From contig JARYMO010000086.1 in NCBI GenBank assembly GCA_029907055.1, forward strand, positions 1 to 6,433: a stretch of DNA of 6,433 nt. Direction: 5' to 3'. The DNA comes from Syntrophomonadaceae bacterium. Lineage in GTDB: Bacteria; Bacillota; Syntrophomonadia; Syntrophomonadales; Syntrophothermaceae. This document shows, in pieces, positions 1-6,428 of the stretch; position 1 is the first letter of the stretch, and each line of letters opens with the position of its first letter. A program made the translations under genes and the position numbers. Below the pieces are notes generated by a model. It was not told the DNA's origin, did no database searches, and saw nothing but the letters and a program-made list of their open reading frames with translations.

Positions 1-71
1 CCGGGCCGCGCGTGGGGCAGGCGGTGCTGGCCTTCGCCCGCTGCATTCACCCCGAACTCTTCCCGGAGTGA
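1..71 (+). CDS. C-terminal end of a BtuF-like corrinoid/iron-siderophore ABC substrate-binding protein (partial)
   Basis: An open frame enters from the left edge (first full codon at 3) and stops with TGA at 69-71, giving 22 residues that end ...ARCIHPELFPE. The pattern GPR-(hydrophobic helix)-A..IHPELF is the usual last helix of periplasmic/lipoprotein binding proteins of the BtuF/FhuD class, where a final helix packs on the C-terminal lobe. The BtuC-type permease gene starts three bases after this stop, which is the standard btuF-btuC-btuD order. Its role would be to capture corrinoid outside the membrane and deliver it to the permease. Only the tail is visible, so substrate, lipoprotein signal and start cannot be judged. 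Family inferred from the short tail plus position. Confidence 0.72.
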   Translation, partial: GPRVGQAVLAFARCIHPELFPE

Positions 72-74
72 AGG

Positions 75-1151
75 ATGTCAGTGGTGTCAACGGATAGCCC
101 GGCGGTAGCCGGGAGAATAGCTCTCCAACGCGGGCGTTGGGCCTGCGTCCTGGCCGTGATGGCGGCGGTGCTGGGAGCGGTGACGGTGCTGGGGGTTGGC
201 TGGGGGGCGGTGCGCATCCCCCTGGGCGAGGTGGTGGCGGTGCTGCTCGATCCCCAGGCACACAGCGCCAGTGCCTTTTCGACCATCATCTGGGACCTGC
301 GCCTGCCGCGAGTGGTGCTGGCGGGCCTGGTAGGGACGGCGCTGGCCCTGGCGGGGGCGGGATACCAGGCGCTGTTCAAGAACCCCATGGCTGACCCTCA
401 CATCATTGGCGTTTCCCAGGGGGCGGCCCTGGGGGCCTGCCTGGCGATGGTGGCGGGCCTGCAGCTGCAGTGGGCCGGGATAGGGGCAGTCCCTCTGGCT
501 GCATTTGCCGGGGCACTGGCAGCAGCGGCCACGGTCACCCTGCTGGCCAGGAGCGCGGGAGGCCTGCCGGTGGCCACCCTGCTGCTGGCTGGGATTGCCC
601 TGGGGACCTTGCTCAACTCCCTGGTGTCGCTGCTGGTGTTTCTCAGCGGGCAGCAGCTGCACAGCGTCATCTACTGGTTGATGGGCGGGTTTTCCGGCCG
701 CAGCTGGGAATACGTCAGGATGTGCTGGCCGTACGTCCTGGCAGGGAGCCTGCTCATGCTGGGGCTGGCGCGGGAGCTCAACGCCCTGTTGCTGGGGGAG
801 GAAACCGCCCACCACCTGGGGGTGGAGGTGGAGAAGGTGAAGTTCCTGCTGCTGGGCGCCGCCTCGTTGCTCACCGCCACCGCCGTGGCGGCGAGCGGCG
901 TCATCGGCTTCGTGGGTCTGGTCATTCCCCACGCGGTGCGACTGGTGGTGGGACCTGACCACCGGGTGTTGCTGCCGGCGGCAGGCCTCACCGGGGCCAC
1001 GTTCCTCATCGCCGCCGACATCCTGGCGCGCACCGTACTGGTGCCATCGGAGGTGCCGATCGGGGTCATTACCGCGCTCTTCGGGGCCCCCTTCTTCATC
1101 TACCTGTTGCTGCGGCGGAGGCGGACAGACTTCCACCAGGGCCTTGACTAG
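75..1151 (+). CDS. btuC: FecCD-family ABC transporter permease, BtuC-like (corrinoid import)
   Basis: Inner-membrane permease of a type II importer, 358 residues, a normal length for the family; it would form a homodimer that passes corrinoid from the binding protein to the cytoplasm. Visible family marks: LRLPRV at residues 75-80, NPMADPHIIGVSQGA at 103-117 (the conserved NPLADP...G.SSGA block), YWLMGGFSGRSW at 200-211, the ATPase-contact segment GEETAHHLG at 241-249, and SGVIGFVGLVIPH at 274-286 followed by more helices, ending in an arginine-rich tail (RRRR). Many hydrophobic stretches fit about ten membrane helices. The ATG at 75 has GGAG at 65-68, overlapping the previous gene's end, with six bases of spacing. 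Members of this family also carry haem or ferric siderophores; the corrinoid assignment rests on the downstream cbiB, cobS and cobD. The family is certain, the substrate is inferred. Confidence 0.93.
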   Translation: MSVVSTDSPAVAGRIALQRGRWACVLAVMAAVLGAVTVLGVGWGAVRIPLGEVVAVLLDPQAHSASAFSTIIWDLRLPRVVLAGLVGTALALAGAGYQALFKNPMADPHIIGVSQGAALGACLAMVAGLQLQWAGIGAVPLAAFAGALAAAATVTLLARSAGGLPVATLLLAGIALGTLLNSLVSLLVFLSGQQLHSVIYWLMGGFSGRSWEYVRMCWPYVLAGSLLMLGLARELNALLLGEETAHHLGVEVEKVKFLLLGAASLLTATAVAASGVIGFVGLVIPHAVRLVVGPDHRVLLPAAGLTGATFLIAADILARTVLVPSEVPIGVITALFGAPFFIYLLLRRRRTDFHQGLD

Positions 1152-1183
1152 GAGCTGGAGGCGGGGAAGGTGCAACAGAAGCG

Positions 1184-2521
1184 ATGATTCGGATTTCCGT
1201 GAATGGAGTGGAATGCCGGTTCGGGGCGCGGGAAGCCCTGCGCGGGGTCACGCTGTCGGTGGGTCGCGGCGAGTTCCTGGGGCTGATCGGCCCCAACGGC
1301 TCGGGCAAGTCGACCCTGTTGCGGACCATCAGCGGTGTGGTGCGGCCGGTGGCGGGGGGCGTACTGCTGGATGGGCAGGACGTGCGCAGGATGTCGGCCC
1401 TGGACTTGGCCCGTGCACTGGCGGTGGTGGAGCAGGGGGACCGCGCCACCTGCACCTTCAGGGTGTGGGAAGTGGTCATGATGGGGCGCATGCCGCACGT
1501 GGGCAGGCTGCAGCGAGAGAGCCTGCGGGACGTGCAGAGGGTGGAGTGGGCCCTGCAGGTCACCGGCCTGAGCGCACTGGCGGACCGCCACCTGGATGAA
1601 CTGAGCGGCGGGGAGCGCCAGCGGGTGGTCATCGCCAAGGCCCTGGCCCAGGACACGGATATCCTGTTGCTGGACGAACCCACCTCCCACCTCGACATCG
1701 GCCACCAGGTGGAGATACTGGACCTGCTGGCCAGCCTGCGCGAGACGCACCGCCTCACGGTGGTGGCGGCCGTGCACGACCTGAACCTGGCCGCCCAGTA
1801 CTGCGACCGCCTGGTGCTGCTGGACCGCGGTCGCGTCTTCGCCTGCGGTGAACCCGAGACCGTGGTCACGCGCGAGAACCTGGCCACGGTGTATCGCACT
1901 CCGGTCATGGTGACGCGACATCCCAGCCGGCTGAGGCCACAGGTGGTCCTGCTGCCAGGGCGCGCCCCGGCCCAGGGCAGCCACGCGCCCGCCGTGCACG
2001 TGGTGGGAGGAGGCGGCACCGCGTCAGCGCTGCTGGAGTCCCTGGCCGCGCACGGGTTCCGGGTCTCGCTGGGAGCGGTCAACGTGACCGACAGCGACTG
2101 GGAAACCGCCCGTCGCCTGGGGTTGGAGGTCATCGAGGCAGCGCCCTTCTCTCGCGTGGATGAGCTGGCAGCAGCACGGGCGCTGCAGGCGATGGAAGCG
2201 GCGCGGGCGGTAATCGTGGCTGACATGCCGTTTGGCAGCGGAAACCTGCTCAACCTGCAGGCAGCGGCAGAAGTGGCGGAGCGGGGCCGGACGGTCATCG
2301 CCATCAATGGCAGCATCGAGGGGCGGGATTTTACCGGGGGCCAGGCAGAGGCCGCCTTCTCCAGGCTGCTGGCCGGAGGCGCCGTGGTAGTCTCCTGCTG
2401 GGAAGAGGCGGTGAGGAGGCTGCACGGGTTGCTGGGTCGTACCGGGGCTGCCGTCGAACCCGGCGGCGGGGAAGGCGCAGTGCTGGGAGGGACACGGACA
2501 GGGCAGGTGGGAGCAGGATGA
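1184..2521 (+). CDS. btuD: BtuD-like corrinoid ABC transporter ATPase with an extra C-terminal domain
   Basis: Cytoplasmic ATPase driving the BtuC permease; 445 residues against about 250-270 for the plain ATPase. Residues 1 to about 245 form a complete ABC domain: Walker A GPNGSGKST (36-44), Q-loop Gln83 (in AVVEQ, where AVVPQ is usual), signature LSGGERQ (139-145), Walker B ILLLDEP (159-165), D-loop SHLD (167-170) and switch His197 in VHDLN. After a linker, residues about 269-416 form a second alpha/beta domain beginning with a Rossmann-like VHVVGGGGTA (270-279), then NVTDSDWETARRLG (299-312), APF (319-321), ADMPFGSGNLLNLQAA (345-360) and INGSIEGRD (373-381). The tail from 418 is glycine-rich. 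I recall this extension from other corrinoid ATPases, including haloarchaeal ones; I know no function for it. The ATG at 1184 has only a distant AAGG (1167-1170), but the fold begins right after it. The end overlaps cbiB by four bases. Confidence 0.92.
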   Translation: MIRISVNGVECRFGAREALRGVTLSVGRGEFLGLIGPNGSGKSTLLRTISGVVRPVAGGVLLDGQDVRRMSALDLARALAVVEQGDRATCTFRVWEVVMMGRMPHVGRLQRESLRDVQRVEWALQVTGLSALADRHLDELSGGERQRVVIAKALAQDTDILLLDEPTSHLDIGHQVEILDLLASLRETHRLTVVAAVHDLNLAAQYCDRLVLLDRGRVFACGEPETVVTRENLATVYRTPVMVTRHPSRLRPQVVLLPGRAPAQGSHAPAVHVVGGGGTASALLESLAAHGFRVSLGAVNVTDSDWETARRLGLEVIEAAPFSRVDELAAARALQAMEAARAVIVADMPFGSGNLLNLQAAAEVAERGRTVIAINGSIEGRDFTGGQAEAAFSRLLAGGAVVVSCWEEAVRRLHGLLGRTGAAVEPGGGEGAVLGGTRTGQVGAG

Positions 2522-3474
2522 GCACGGCCTGGCAGGTAGCCCTGGCCTGCACCCTGGACTGGATAGTGGGGGACCCCCGCTGGATGCCGCACCCGGTGAG
2601 GATGATGGGGGCGCTCATCAGTTTTCTGGAGGCCAGGCTGCACCGGTGGGCAGAGCGTCCGTCGGCCCGGCTGTGGGCCGGTGTGCTGCTGGCGTTGACG
2701 GTGGTGGGGACGGCCTACCTGGCGGCCATGGCAGCGGTCACGCTGGCCGGACGCGTGCACCCCTGGGCCGGCACCGCCATGTCGGTATGGCTGATTTCAA
2801 CCACCGTGAGCGCCCGCGGACTGGCCGACGCGGCCCGCCAGGTGAGCGGTCCGCTGCGGCGTGGGGACCTGGCGCAGGCACGCAGCGCGCTGGGCCTCAT
2901 CGTCGGTCGCGACACCGATGCCCTGTCGGAGTCGGAGGTGGTGAGGGGAACGGTGGAAACGGTGGCGGAGAACACCGTTGACGGGGTGGTGGCCCCCATC
3001 GTGTTCGCGTTGCTGGGCGGAGCCCCCCTGGCCATGGCCTACCGGGCGGTCAACACCCTGGACTCCATGGTGGGCTACCGCACCCCCCGCCACCTGGAGT
3101 TAGGAAGGGCTTCGGCGCGCCTGGACGATGTCGCCAACTACCTCCCGGCCCGGGTGGCCGGGCTGCTGCTGGTGCTGGCGGCCTGGCTGCGGGGGATGGA
3201 CGCGGTGGGCGCCGTGCGCACGGTGCTGCGGGACGCCCGCGTCCATCCCAGCCCAAACGGAGGGGTGCCGGAGGCGGCGGTGGCAGGAGCCCTGGGGGTC
3301 AGGCTGGGAGGCACCAACTACTACGGGGGGGTGCCCAGTGCCAGGGGGCACCTGGGTGAAGCCAGGGAACCGCTGGCGGTGAAGCACATTGACGAGTCCG
3401 TGGTCCTGCTGCAGTGGGTGACTGGGATGGCCGTGGTGGCCGGCCTGGTCCTGCAGGCGGTCTGGAGCGGGTGA
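2518..3474 (+). CDS. cbiB: Adenosylcobinamide-phosphate synthase CbiB/CobD-type
   Basis: Integral membrane enzyme that joins (R)-1-amino-2-propanol O-phosphate (or a related amino alcohol) to the propionate side chain of adenosylcobyric acid, giving adenosylcobinamide phosphate. At 318 residues it has the family's usual length. Diagnostic blocks in order: D14 with GDP..MPHPVRMMG (18-31), GRDT (130-133), VETVAENTVDG (146-156), YRAVNTLDSMVGY (175-187), SARLDDVANYLPAR (199-212) and SPNGG..E (245-252), then LGG.NYYGG. Hydrophobic segments near residues 53-78, 84-98, 157-175, 213-225 and at the C-terminus fit a multi-pass membrane protein. The start lies in an ATGA overlap with the preceding stop (2518-2521), with GGAG at 2510-2513, so translation is likely coupled to the ATPase gene. 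The partner CobD, which makes the amino alcohol phosphate, lies two genes downstream. No key block is missing. Confidence 0.96.
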   Translation: MSTAWQVALACTLDWIVGDPRWMPHPVRMMGALISFLEARLHRWAERPSARLWAGVLLALTVVGTAYLAAMAAVTLAGRVHPWAGTAMSVWLISTTVSARGLADAARQVSGPLRRGDLAQARSALGLIVGRDTDALSESEVVRGTVETVAENTVDGVVAPIVFALLGGAPLAMAYRAVNTLDSMVGYRTPRHLELGRASARLDDVANYLPARVAGLLLVLAAWLRGMDAVGAVRTVLRDARVHPSPNGGVPEAAVAGALGVRLGGTNYYGGVPSARGHLGEAREPLAVKHIDESVVLLQWVTGMAVVAGLVLQAVWSG

Positions 3475-3488
3475 GGAAGCGCGAGGGC

Positions 3489-3496
3489 GGAGGTGA
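3489..3496 (+). promoter_or_regulatory. Ribosome binding site that sets the cobS start
   Basis: GGAGGTGA is an almost full complement to the 16S rRNA tail. It stands six bases before a TTG at 3503 and fifteen before the in-frame ATG at 3512. The spacing favours TTG as the start codon. Confidence 0.7.
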
Positions 3497-3502
3497 GGGC
3501 CG

Positions 3503-4249
3503 TTGCAGGGGATGAGCACAGCATTTCGATTCCTCACCCGCATCCCCCTGCCGGGCAACGCGCCCGTCACGGAAAGTGACCTGGGAGCGGCTTCGGCATG
3601 GTTTCCGGCCGTGGGAGTGGTGCTGGGGGCGCTGGTAGTGGCGGCCGGGTGGGTGCTGCGGGAATGGTATCCTGCCCCGGTGACGGCTGCCCTGCTGCTG
3701 GCGGGGCTGGTGGCGGCCACCGGGGGGCTGCACCTGGACGGCCTGATGGACACCGCCGATGGTCTCATGGGCTCACACCTGCGCGAGCGCAGCCTGGAAA
3801 TCATGAAGGACAGCAGGGTAGGTGCCATGGGGGTGACAGCGGGGGCGGGAGCGATGGTGCTGAAGTTTGCCCTGCTGGCAGCGGCCTTGCAGATGCAGGA
3901 CTGGTGGAGGTGGCTGTGGCTGTTCCCAGTGCTGGGCAGGTGGGCGCTGGTCTATGGCCTGAGCAGCTTCCCTTACGCGAGGGCCGAGGGGGGGCTGGGG
4001 CGTCCGTTTGCACTGGGCAGCAGCCGACGCCAGCTGTGGGTGGCCTCCGGGGTCGCCGTGCTGGCCGCCTGGGCGCTGGGAAGCGTGCGCGGAATGGCAG
4101 CCGCCCTCGCCGTCTGGTTGTTCACGGCGCTGCTGGCCCGACAGGTAACGCGTCGCCTGGGCGGGCTCACGGGGGACGTGTACGGGGCGCTCAATGAGGT
4201 GGCCGAGATCACCGCGCTACTGGTGCTGGTGGGCAGATTCGGCTGGTAA
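3503..4249 (+). CDS. cobS: Adenosylcobinamide-GDP ribazoletransferase (cobalamin synthase) CobS
   Basis: Membrane enzyme that condenses adenosylcobinamide-GDP with alpha-ribazole or its 5'-phosphate, the step that closes the lower nucleotide loop of cobalamin. At 248 residues it is of typical length. It shows FRFLTRIPLPG (8-18) at the N-terminus, the hallmark GGLHLDGLMDTADG (74-87) whose Asp residues bind metal and substrate, RSLEIMKDSRVGAMG (96-110), and TGDVYGALNEVAE (223-235) near the end, with hydrophobic helices between. It begins at a TTG (3503) chosen because of the well-placed GGAGGTGA; the ATG at 3512 would remove only three residues. It follows cbiB by 28 bases. The kinase/guanylyltransferase that makes its GDP-activated substrate is not encoded here, so that activity must come from another locus. 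Confidence 0.95.
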   Translation: MQGMSTAFRFLTRIPLPGNAPVTESDLGAASAWFPAVGVVLGALVVAAGWVLREWYPAPVTAALLLAGLVAATGGLHLDGLMDTADGLMGSHLRERSLEIMKDSRVGAMGVTAGAGAMVLKFALLAAALQMQDWWRWLWLFPVLGRWALVYGLSSFPYARAEGGLGRPFALGSSRRQLWVASGVAVLAAWALGSVRGMAAALAVWLFTALLARQVTRRLGGLTGDVYGALNEVAEITALLVLVGRFGW

Positions 4250-4298
4250 CCGCCCTGGCCCCCTGGAACGTCAGGCGCGCGGACATGGGGGGTAAACG

Positions 4299-5375
4299 AT
4301 GCAACAGCACGGGGGAAACGTGTGGGAGGCAGCGGCCAGGTACGGGGTAGACCCTGCCCACTGCCTGGACTTCAGTGCCAGCATCAACCCGCTGGGGCTG
4401 CCGGCCGCTGCGCGCCAGGCCGTAGTTGACTGGTTGCCGCTGGCCACCAGGTACCCCGATCCCCAGTGCCGGGAGCTGGTGCGGGCGCTGAGCCGGCACC
4501 TGGGCCTGGACGGGGAGCACCTGGTGTGTGGCAACGGCGCTACCGAACTGATTTTCCTGGCTGCGCGGGTCCTGCGACCGGGAAGGGTGGCCCTGCCGGT
4601 GCCTACCTTTGGCGAGTACGCGCGCGCAGTATGCGCCGCGGGAGGGGCGGTGCTGCCGGTGCCGCTGGACGAGGAGCGGGGTTTCTTCGCCCCCCTGCCT
4701 TCCTTGCTGGAGCAGAGCGAGGGGATTGATGCAGTGGTGGTCTGCAACCCCAACAACCCGACCGGCAGGGTGTGGCCGCGCGAGGAGGTGCTGGAGCTGA
4801 CCAGCCGGGCGGCATCGCGAGACATCATGGTGGTGGTCGACGAAGCCTTCGTTGACTTCGTGGACGCACCCCACGAGGTCGAGGTAGCCAGCCAGGTGGC
4901 CAGGCACCCCAACCTGCTGGTGCTGCGGTCGCTCACCAAGTTCTACGCCCTGGCCGGCCTGCGCGTGGGGTACGCGGTGGCAGGAGTGGAAACAGCGCAA
5001 CGGCTGCGCCAGGCCCAGGAGCCCTGGACGGTCAACGTACTGGCCCAGGCCGCCGCCGTGGCCGCCCTGGGGGACGGGGAGTACCGCCGGCAGACGGAGC
5101 GCTGGCTGCGCGAGCAACGGGAATTCATGGTCGGCGAACTGAAGCGCCGCCCGGCGCTGGTGGTGTGGGACACGGCGGCCAACTTCGTCCTGGTAAAGCT
5201 GCGCGACGAGCGTTGGACGGCAGCCTCGCTGCAGGAAGCACTGGCCCCTCGCGGCATCCTCATCCGCGACTGCAGCTCGTTTGCTGGACTGGGGCCCCGC
5301 TTCGTGCGCCTGGCCATCCTGGGGAGGGAGCAGAACCAGCGTCTGCTGGCCGCGCTGGACGAGGTGCTTGCCTGA
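4299..5375 (+). CDS. cobD: Threonine-phosphate decarboxylase CobD (PLP-dependent, aminotransferase class I/II fold)
   Basis: Pyridoxal-phosphate enzyme that decarboxylates L-threonine O-3-phosphate to (R)-1-amino-2-propanol O-2-phosphate, the group CbiB attaches to cobyric acid. The 358 residues match the family length. The N-terminal HGGN (4-7) and DFSASINPLG (24-33) are marks of CobD rather than of the closely related HisC. The PLP site is complete: GNGATE (78-83), CNPNNPTG (149-156), DEAF (181-184) and SLTKFYALAGLRVGY (211-225) with Lys214 as the Schiff-base lysine; a C-terminal Arg (in PRFVRLAI) fits the carboxylate/phosphate anchor. The ATG at 4299 follows GGGGGG (4287-4292) by six bases, an unusual pure-G ribosome site. 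It is the last gene of the operon, 49 bases after cobS and 63 bases before a hairpin terminator. Histidinol-phosphate aminotransferase is the main alternative, made unlikely by HGGN and the cob context. Confidence 0.93.
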   Translation: MQQHGGNVWEAAARYGVDPAHCLDFSASINPLGLPAAARQAVVDWLPLATRYPDPQCRELVRALSRHLGLDGEHLVCGNGATELIFLAARVLRPGRVALPVPTFGEYARAVCAAGGAVLPVPLDEERGFFAPLPSLLEQSEGIDAVVVCNPNNPTGRVWPREEVLELTSRAASRDIMVVVDEAFVDFVDAPHEVEVASQVARHPNLLVLRSLTKFYALAGLRVGYAVAGVETAQRLRQAQEPWTVNVLAQAAAVAALGDGEYRRQTERWLREQREFMVGELKRRPALVVWDTAANFVLVKLRDERWTAASLQEALAPRGILIRDCSSFAGLGPRFVRLAILGREQNQRLLAALDEVLA

Positions 5376-5438
5376 GAAGCACGCAGACAGGTCGCCAGGT
5401 CGCCGGCCTGCGGGGCGGCGCCGGGGGGTGGCACGAGG

Positions 5439-5460
5439 AAGGGCCCCTGACGGGGCCCTT
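5439..5460 (+). terminator. Hairpin terminator after the corrinoid operon
   Basis: A perfect nine-base stem, AAGGGCCCC with GGGGCCCTT, closes a TGAC loop and is followed by TTTGTTG counting from the stem's last bases. It lies 63 bases after the cobD stop and 44 bases before the end of the convergent minus-strand gene. The T tract is short and interrupted, so it may terminate inefficiently. Read from the minus strand, the stem is followed by CCTCGTG, which has almost no T run, so it is a better plus-strand than minus-strand terminator. Confidence 0.7.
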
Positions 5461-5504
5461 TGTTGCGGTATCCTGCCTAATGCTCACGGCAGTCTGCTAC
5501 GACC

Positions 5505-6254
5505 TCAGGCCTTTTCTGGCAGGGAGAAGCGCCACGCGCACCACCATTCCTCGGGGTGCGGGTCCGGGGGACAGCCGATGCACTCCGTGACGATACGGGA
5601 GTCGATGGTGCTGGCGAAGACCGGGTACTCGACGAGCCCGGCCGATTTGCAGGCGTAGTCTTCCAGCCCGCGACGCTTGCGGGCCGACTGCACCCGGCAG
5701 TCGTCCATGCGGTAGATGAAGCTGTTGGGGGAGTCGTCTTCGAAGCTGGACTTGTTGATGCGGAAGTACATGCGGAAGCGCAGGGCACGCTTGAGCCCTT
5801 CCAGGCCAGGATGGTCGTCAAGCTGCAGTGCTTCCTTAATGGACCAGGCCTCGACGCGGGCGAAGCGGGCCCAGCAGGAGTCGTTGCAGCGCTTGGCATC
5901 GTTCATGCCGCTGGTCATCTCCACTGCCTGGAACCACACCCCGTCGTTGGCCAGCCAGTTGGCGGCCACCGCGTCGAGCAGATCGGTAATGCGCTCCCGC
6001 GGCATCTTGAGCAGCGGTTCCGGGACGAGGCCCTCCATCTTGAACCCCAGGGTCTTGCCCAAGCGGTTCATCTGGATGGTGTAGCTGTCCTGGAAGGCCT
6101 TCTTGAGGATTTCCAGCGCCTTGGGCATGCCCAGCTGGTGCTCCACCTCCATGAACCACAGGGTGTAGTGGATGACGGTCTGGTGCAGCATGTTGACGAC
6201 CATGGTGGCCAGCTGCTCATTGGTCAGTTCCTCCCAAGTCTGCACAGTCTTCAC
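5505..6254 (-). CDS. Cysteine-containing protein resembling the DUF6125 / ATC-hydrolase-like families, function unknown
   Basis: A soluble-looking 249-residue protein with no signal peptide or membrane segment. The start is taken as GTG at 6254 because AAGGAGG (6268-6262) stands seven bases upstream; the frame stays open to 6356 but has no better ribosome site. The N-terminal half is helical and contains two copies of a W-F-x-x-V-E-x3-G-M-x2-A motif, at residues 33-46 and 107-120. The C-terminal part has DDCRVQSARKRRGL (184-197), DYACKSAGLVEY (199-210) and ECIGCPPDPHPEEWWCAW (224-241). Cysteines fall at 123, 127, 186, 202, 225, 228 and 239, including C225-x2-C228. From memory, the RVQ.AR...GL.d..CK..G.vEY and C..CPPD.HPEEW.CAW strings match proteins annotated DUF6125, related in look to L-2-amino-thiazoline-4-carboxylate hydrolase. 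The cysteines may bind metal or an Fe-S cluster (inference). It is convergent with the cob operon, so a link to B12 is not implied by position. Catalytic role unknown. Confidence 0.85.
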   Translation of the reverse strand: MKTVQTWEELTNEQLATMVVNMLHQTVIHYTLWFMEVEHQLGMPKALEILKKAFQDSYTIQMNRLGKTLGFKMEGLVPEPLLKMPRERITDLLDAVAANWLANDGVWFQAVEMTSGMNDAKRCNDSCWARFARVEAWSIKEALQLDDHPGLEGLKRALRFRMYFRINKSSFEDDSPNSFIYRMDDCRVQSARKRRGLEDYACKSAGLVEYPVFASTIDSRIVTECIGCPPDPHPEEWWCAWRFSLPEKA

Positions 6255-6261
6255 CGGTACT

Positions 6262-6268
6262 CCTCCTT
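6262..6268 (-). promoter_or_regulatory. Ribosome binding site that sets the GTG start at 6254
   Basis: On the minus strand AAGGAGG (continuing as AAGGAGGAG to 6260) precedes the GTG at 6254 with seven bases of spacing. It decides the start against the longer reading frame that begins at a GTG at 6356, which would add 34 low-complexity Arg/Gly/Pro-rich residues. Confidence 0.75.
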
Positions 6269-6318
6269 CGCTTCCCCTTCTCTCTTCTCCGACGACCCTC
6301 CCTGGGTGTTCCTCTCCG

Positions 6319-6332
6319 CCGTGGCGCCACGG
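6319..6332. repeat. 14-bp perfect palindrome in the leader of the minus-strand gene
   Basis: CCGTGGCGCCACGG is a perfect inverted repeat centred between 6325 and 6326, 65 bases upstream of the GTG start. It has no central loop, so a dimeric-protein binding site is as possible as an RNA hairpin. At this GC content a short palindrome may also arise by chance. Between it and the start the minus strand is almost pure purine (6306-6260). Confidence 0.4.
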
Positions 6333-6378
6333 GCCCGGCCCCCTTGCCGGCCTCACCTCCTGACCGCCAAAAGTCGCT

Positions 6379-6384
6379 TGTCAA
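6379..6384 (-). promoter_or_regulatory. Consensus -35 box (TTGACA) pointing toward the minus-strand gene
   Basis: The minus strand reads TTGACA exactly at the tip of the putative IS end, directed outward to the gene starting at 6254. IS21-type elements are known to carry an outward -35 hexamer at one end that makes a strong junction promoter when it meets a -10 box. Here the hexamer at the ideal 17-base spacing is AGGAGG, not a -10, so it is probably inactive at this site unless another spacing works. Confidence 0.35.
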
Positions 6385-6428
6385 CGATCTGAGATAATGT
6401 CACCCTAATCGGTCTGAGAAAATGGCAC
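6385..6428. repeat. Two imperfect 19-base direct repeats, period 25
   Basis: Copy one is 6385-6403 and copy two is 6410-6428: CG-A/G-TCTGAGA-T/A-AATG-T/G-CAC, 16 of 19 positions identical, separated by six bases (CCTAAT). They stand out from the surrounding GC-rich DNA. In the putative IS end these would be transposase binding sites; alternatively they could be tandem operator sites for the flanking genes. Confidence 0.8.

Noticed and set aside
1..74. Cobalamin riboswitch or promoter before btuC
   Set aside because: The stretch is coding to 71 and only three bases separate the genes; a riboswitch, if any, would lie upstream of btuF outside the window.
1096..2760. 554-residue open frame on the minus strand across the ATPase and cbiB genes
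   Set aside because: It is antisense to two genes with full family motifs; its protein is Ser/Arg/Thr/Pro-rich low complexity, as expected from a stop-poor frame in GC-rich DNA.
4209..5117. 302-residue open frame on the minus strand over cobD
   Set aside because: It is His/Gln/Arg-rich without recognisable motifs and antisense to a complete CobD; a composition artefact.
4299..5375. Histidinol-phosphate aminotransferase (HisC) instead of CobD
   Set aside because: The N-terminal HGGN and DFSASINPLG blocks and the cbiB-cobS neighbours favour CobD; no his genes are nearby.
6255..6356. N-terminal extension of the minus-strand protein to a GTG at 6356
   Set aside because: The added 34 residues are Gly/Arg/Pro low complexity, and the AGGAGG overlaps the GTG instead of preceding it; the GTG at 6254 has an ideal ribosome site.
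5556..6392. 278-residue open frame on the plus strand opposite the minus-strand gene
   Set aside because: The minus strand has a strong ribosome site and family-like motifs, whereas this frame has neither and crosses the putative IS boundary.
6385..6428. CRISPR repeats
   Set aside because: Only two imperfect copies with a six-base separation; far too short a spacer, and no leader or cas genes.
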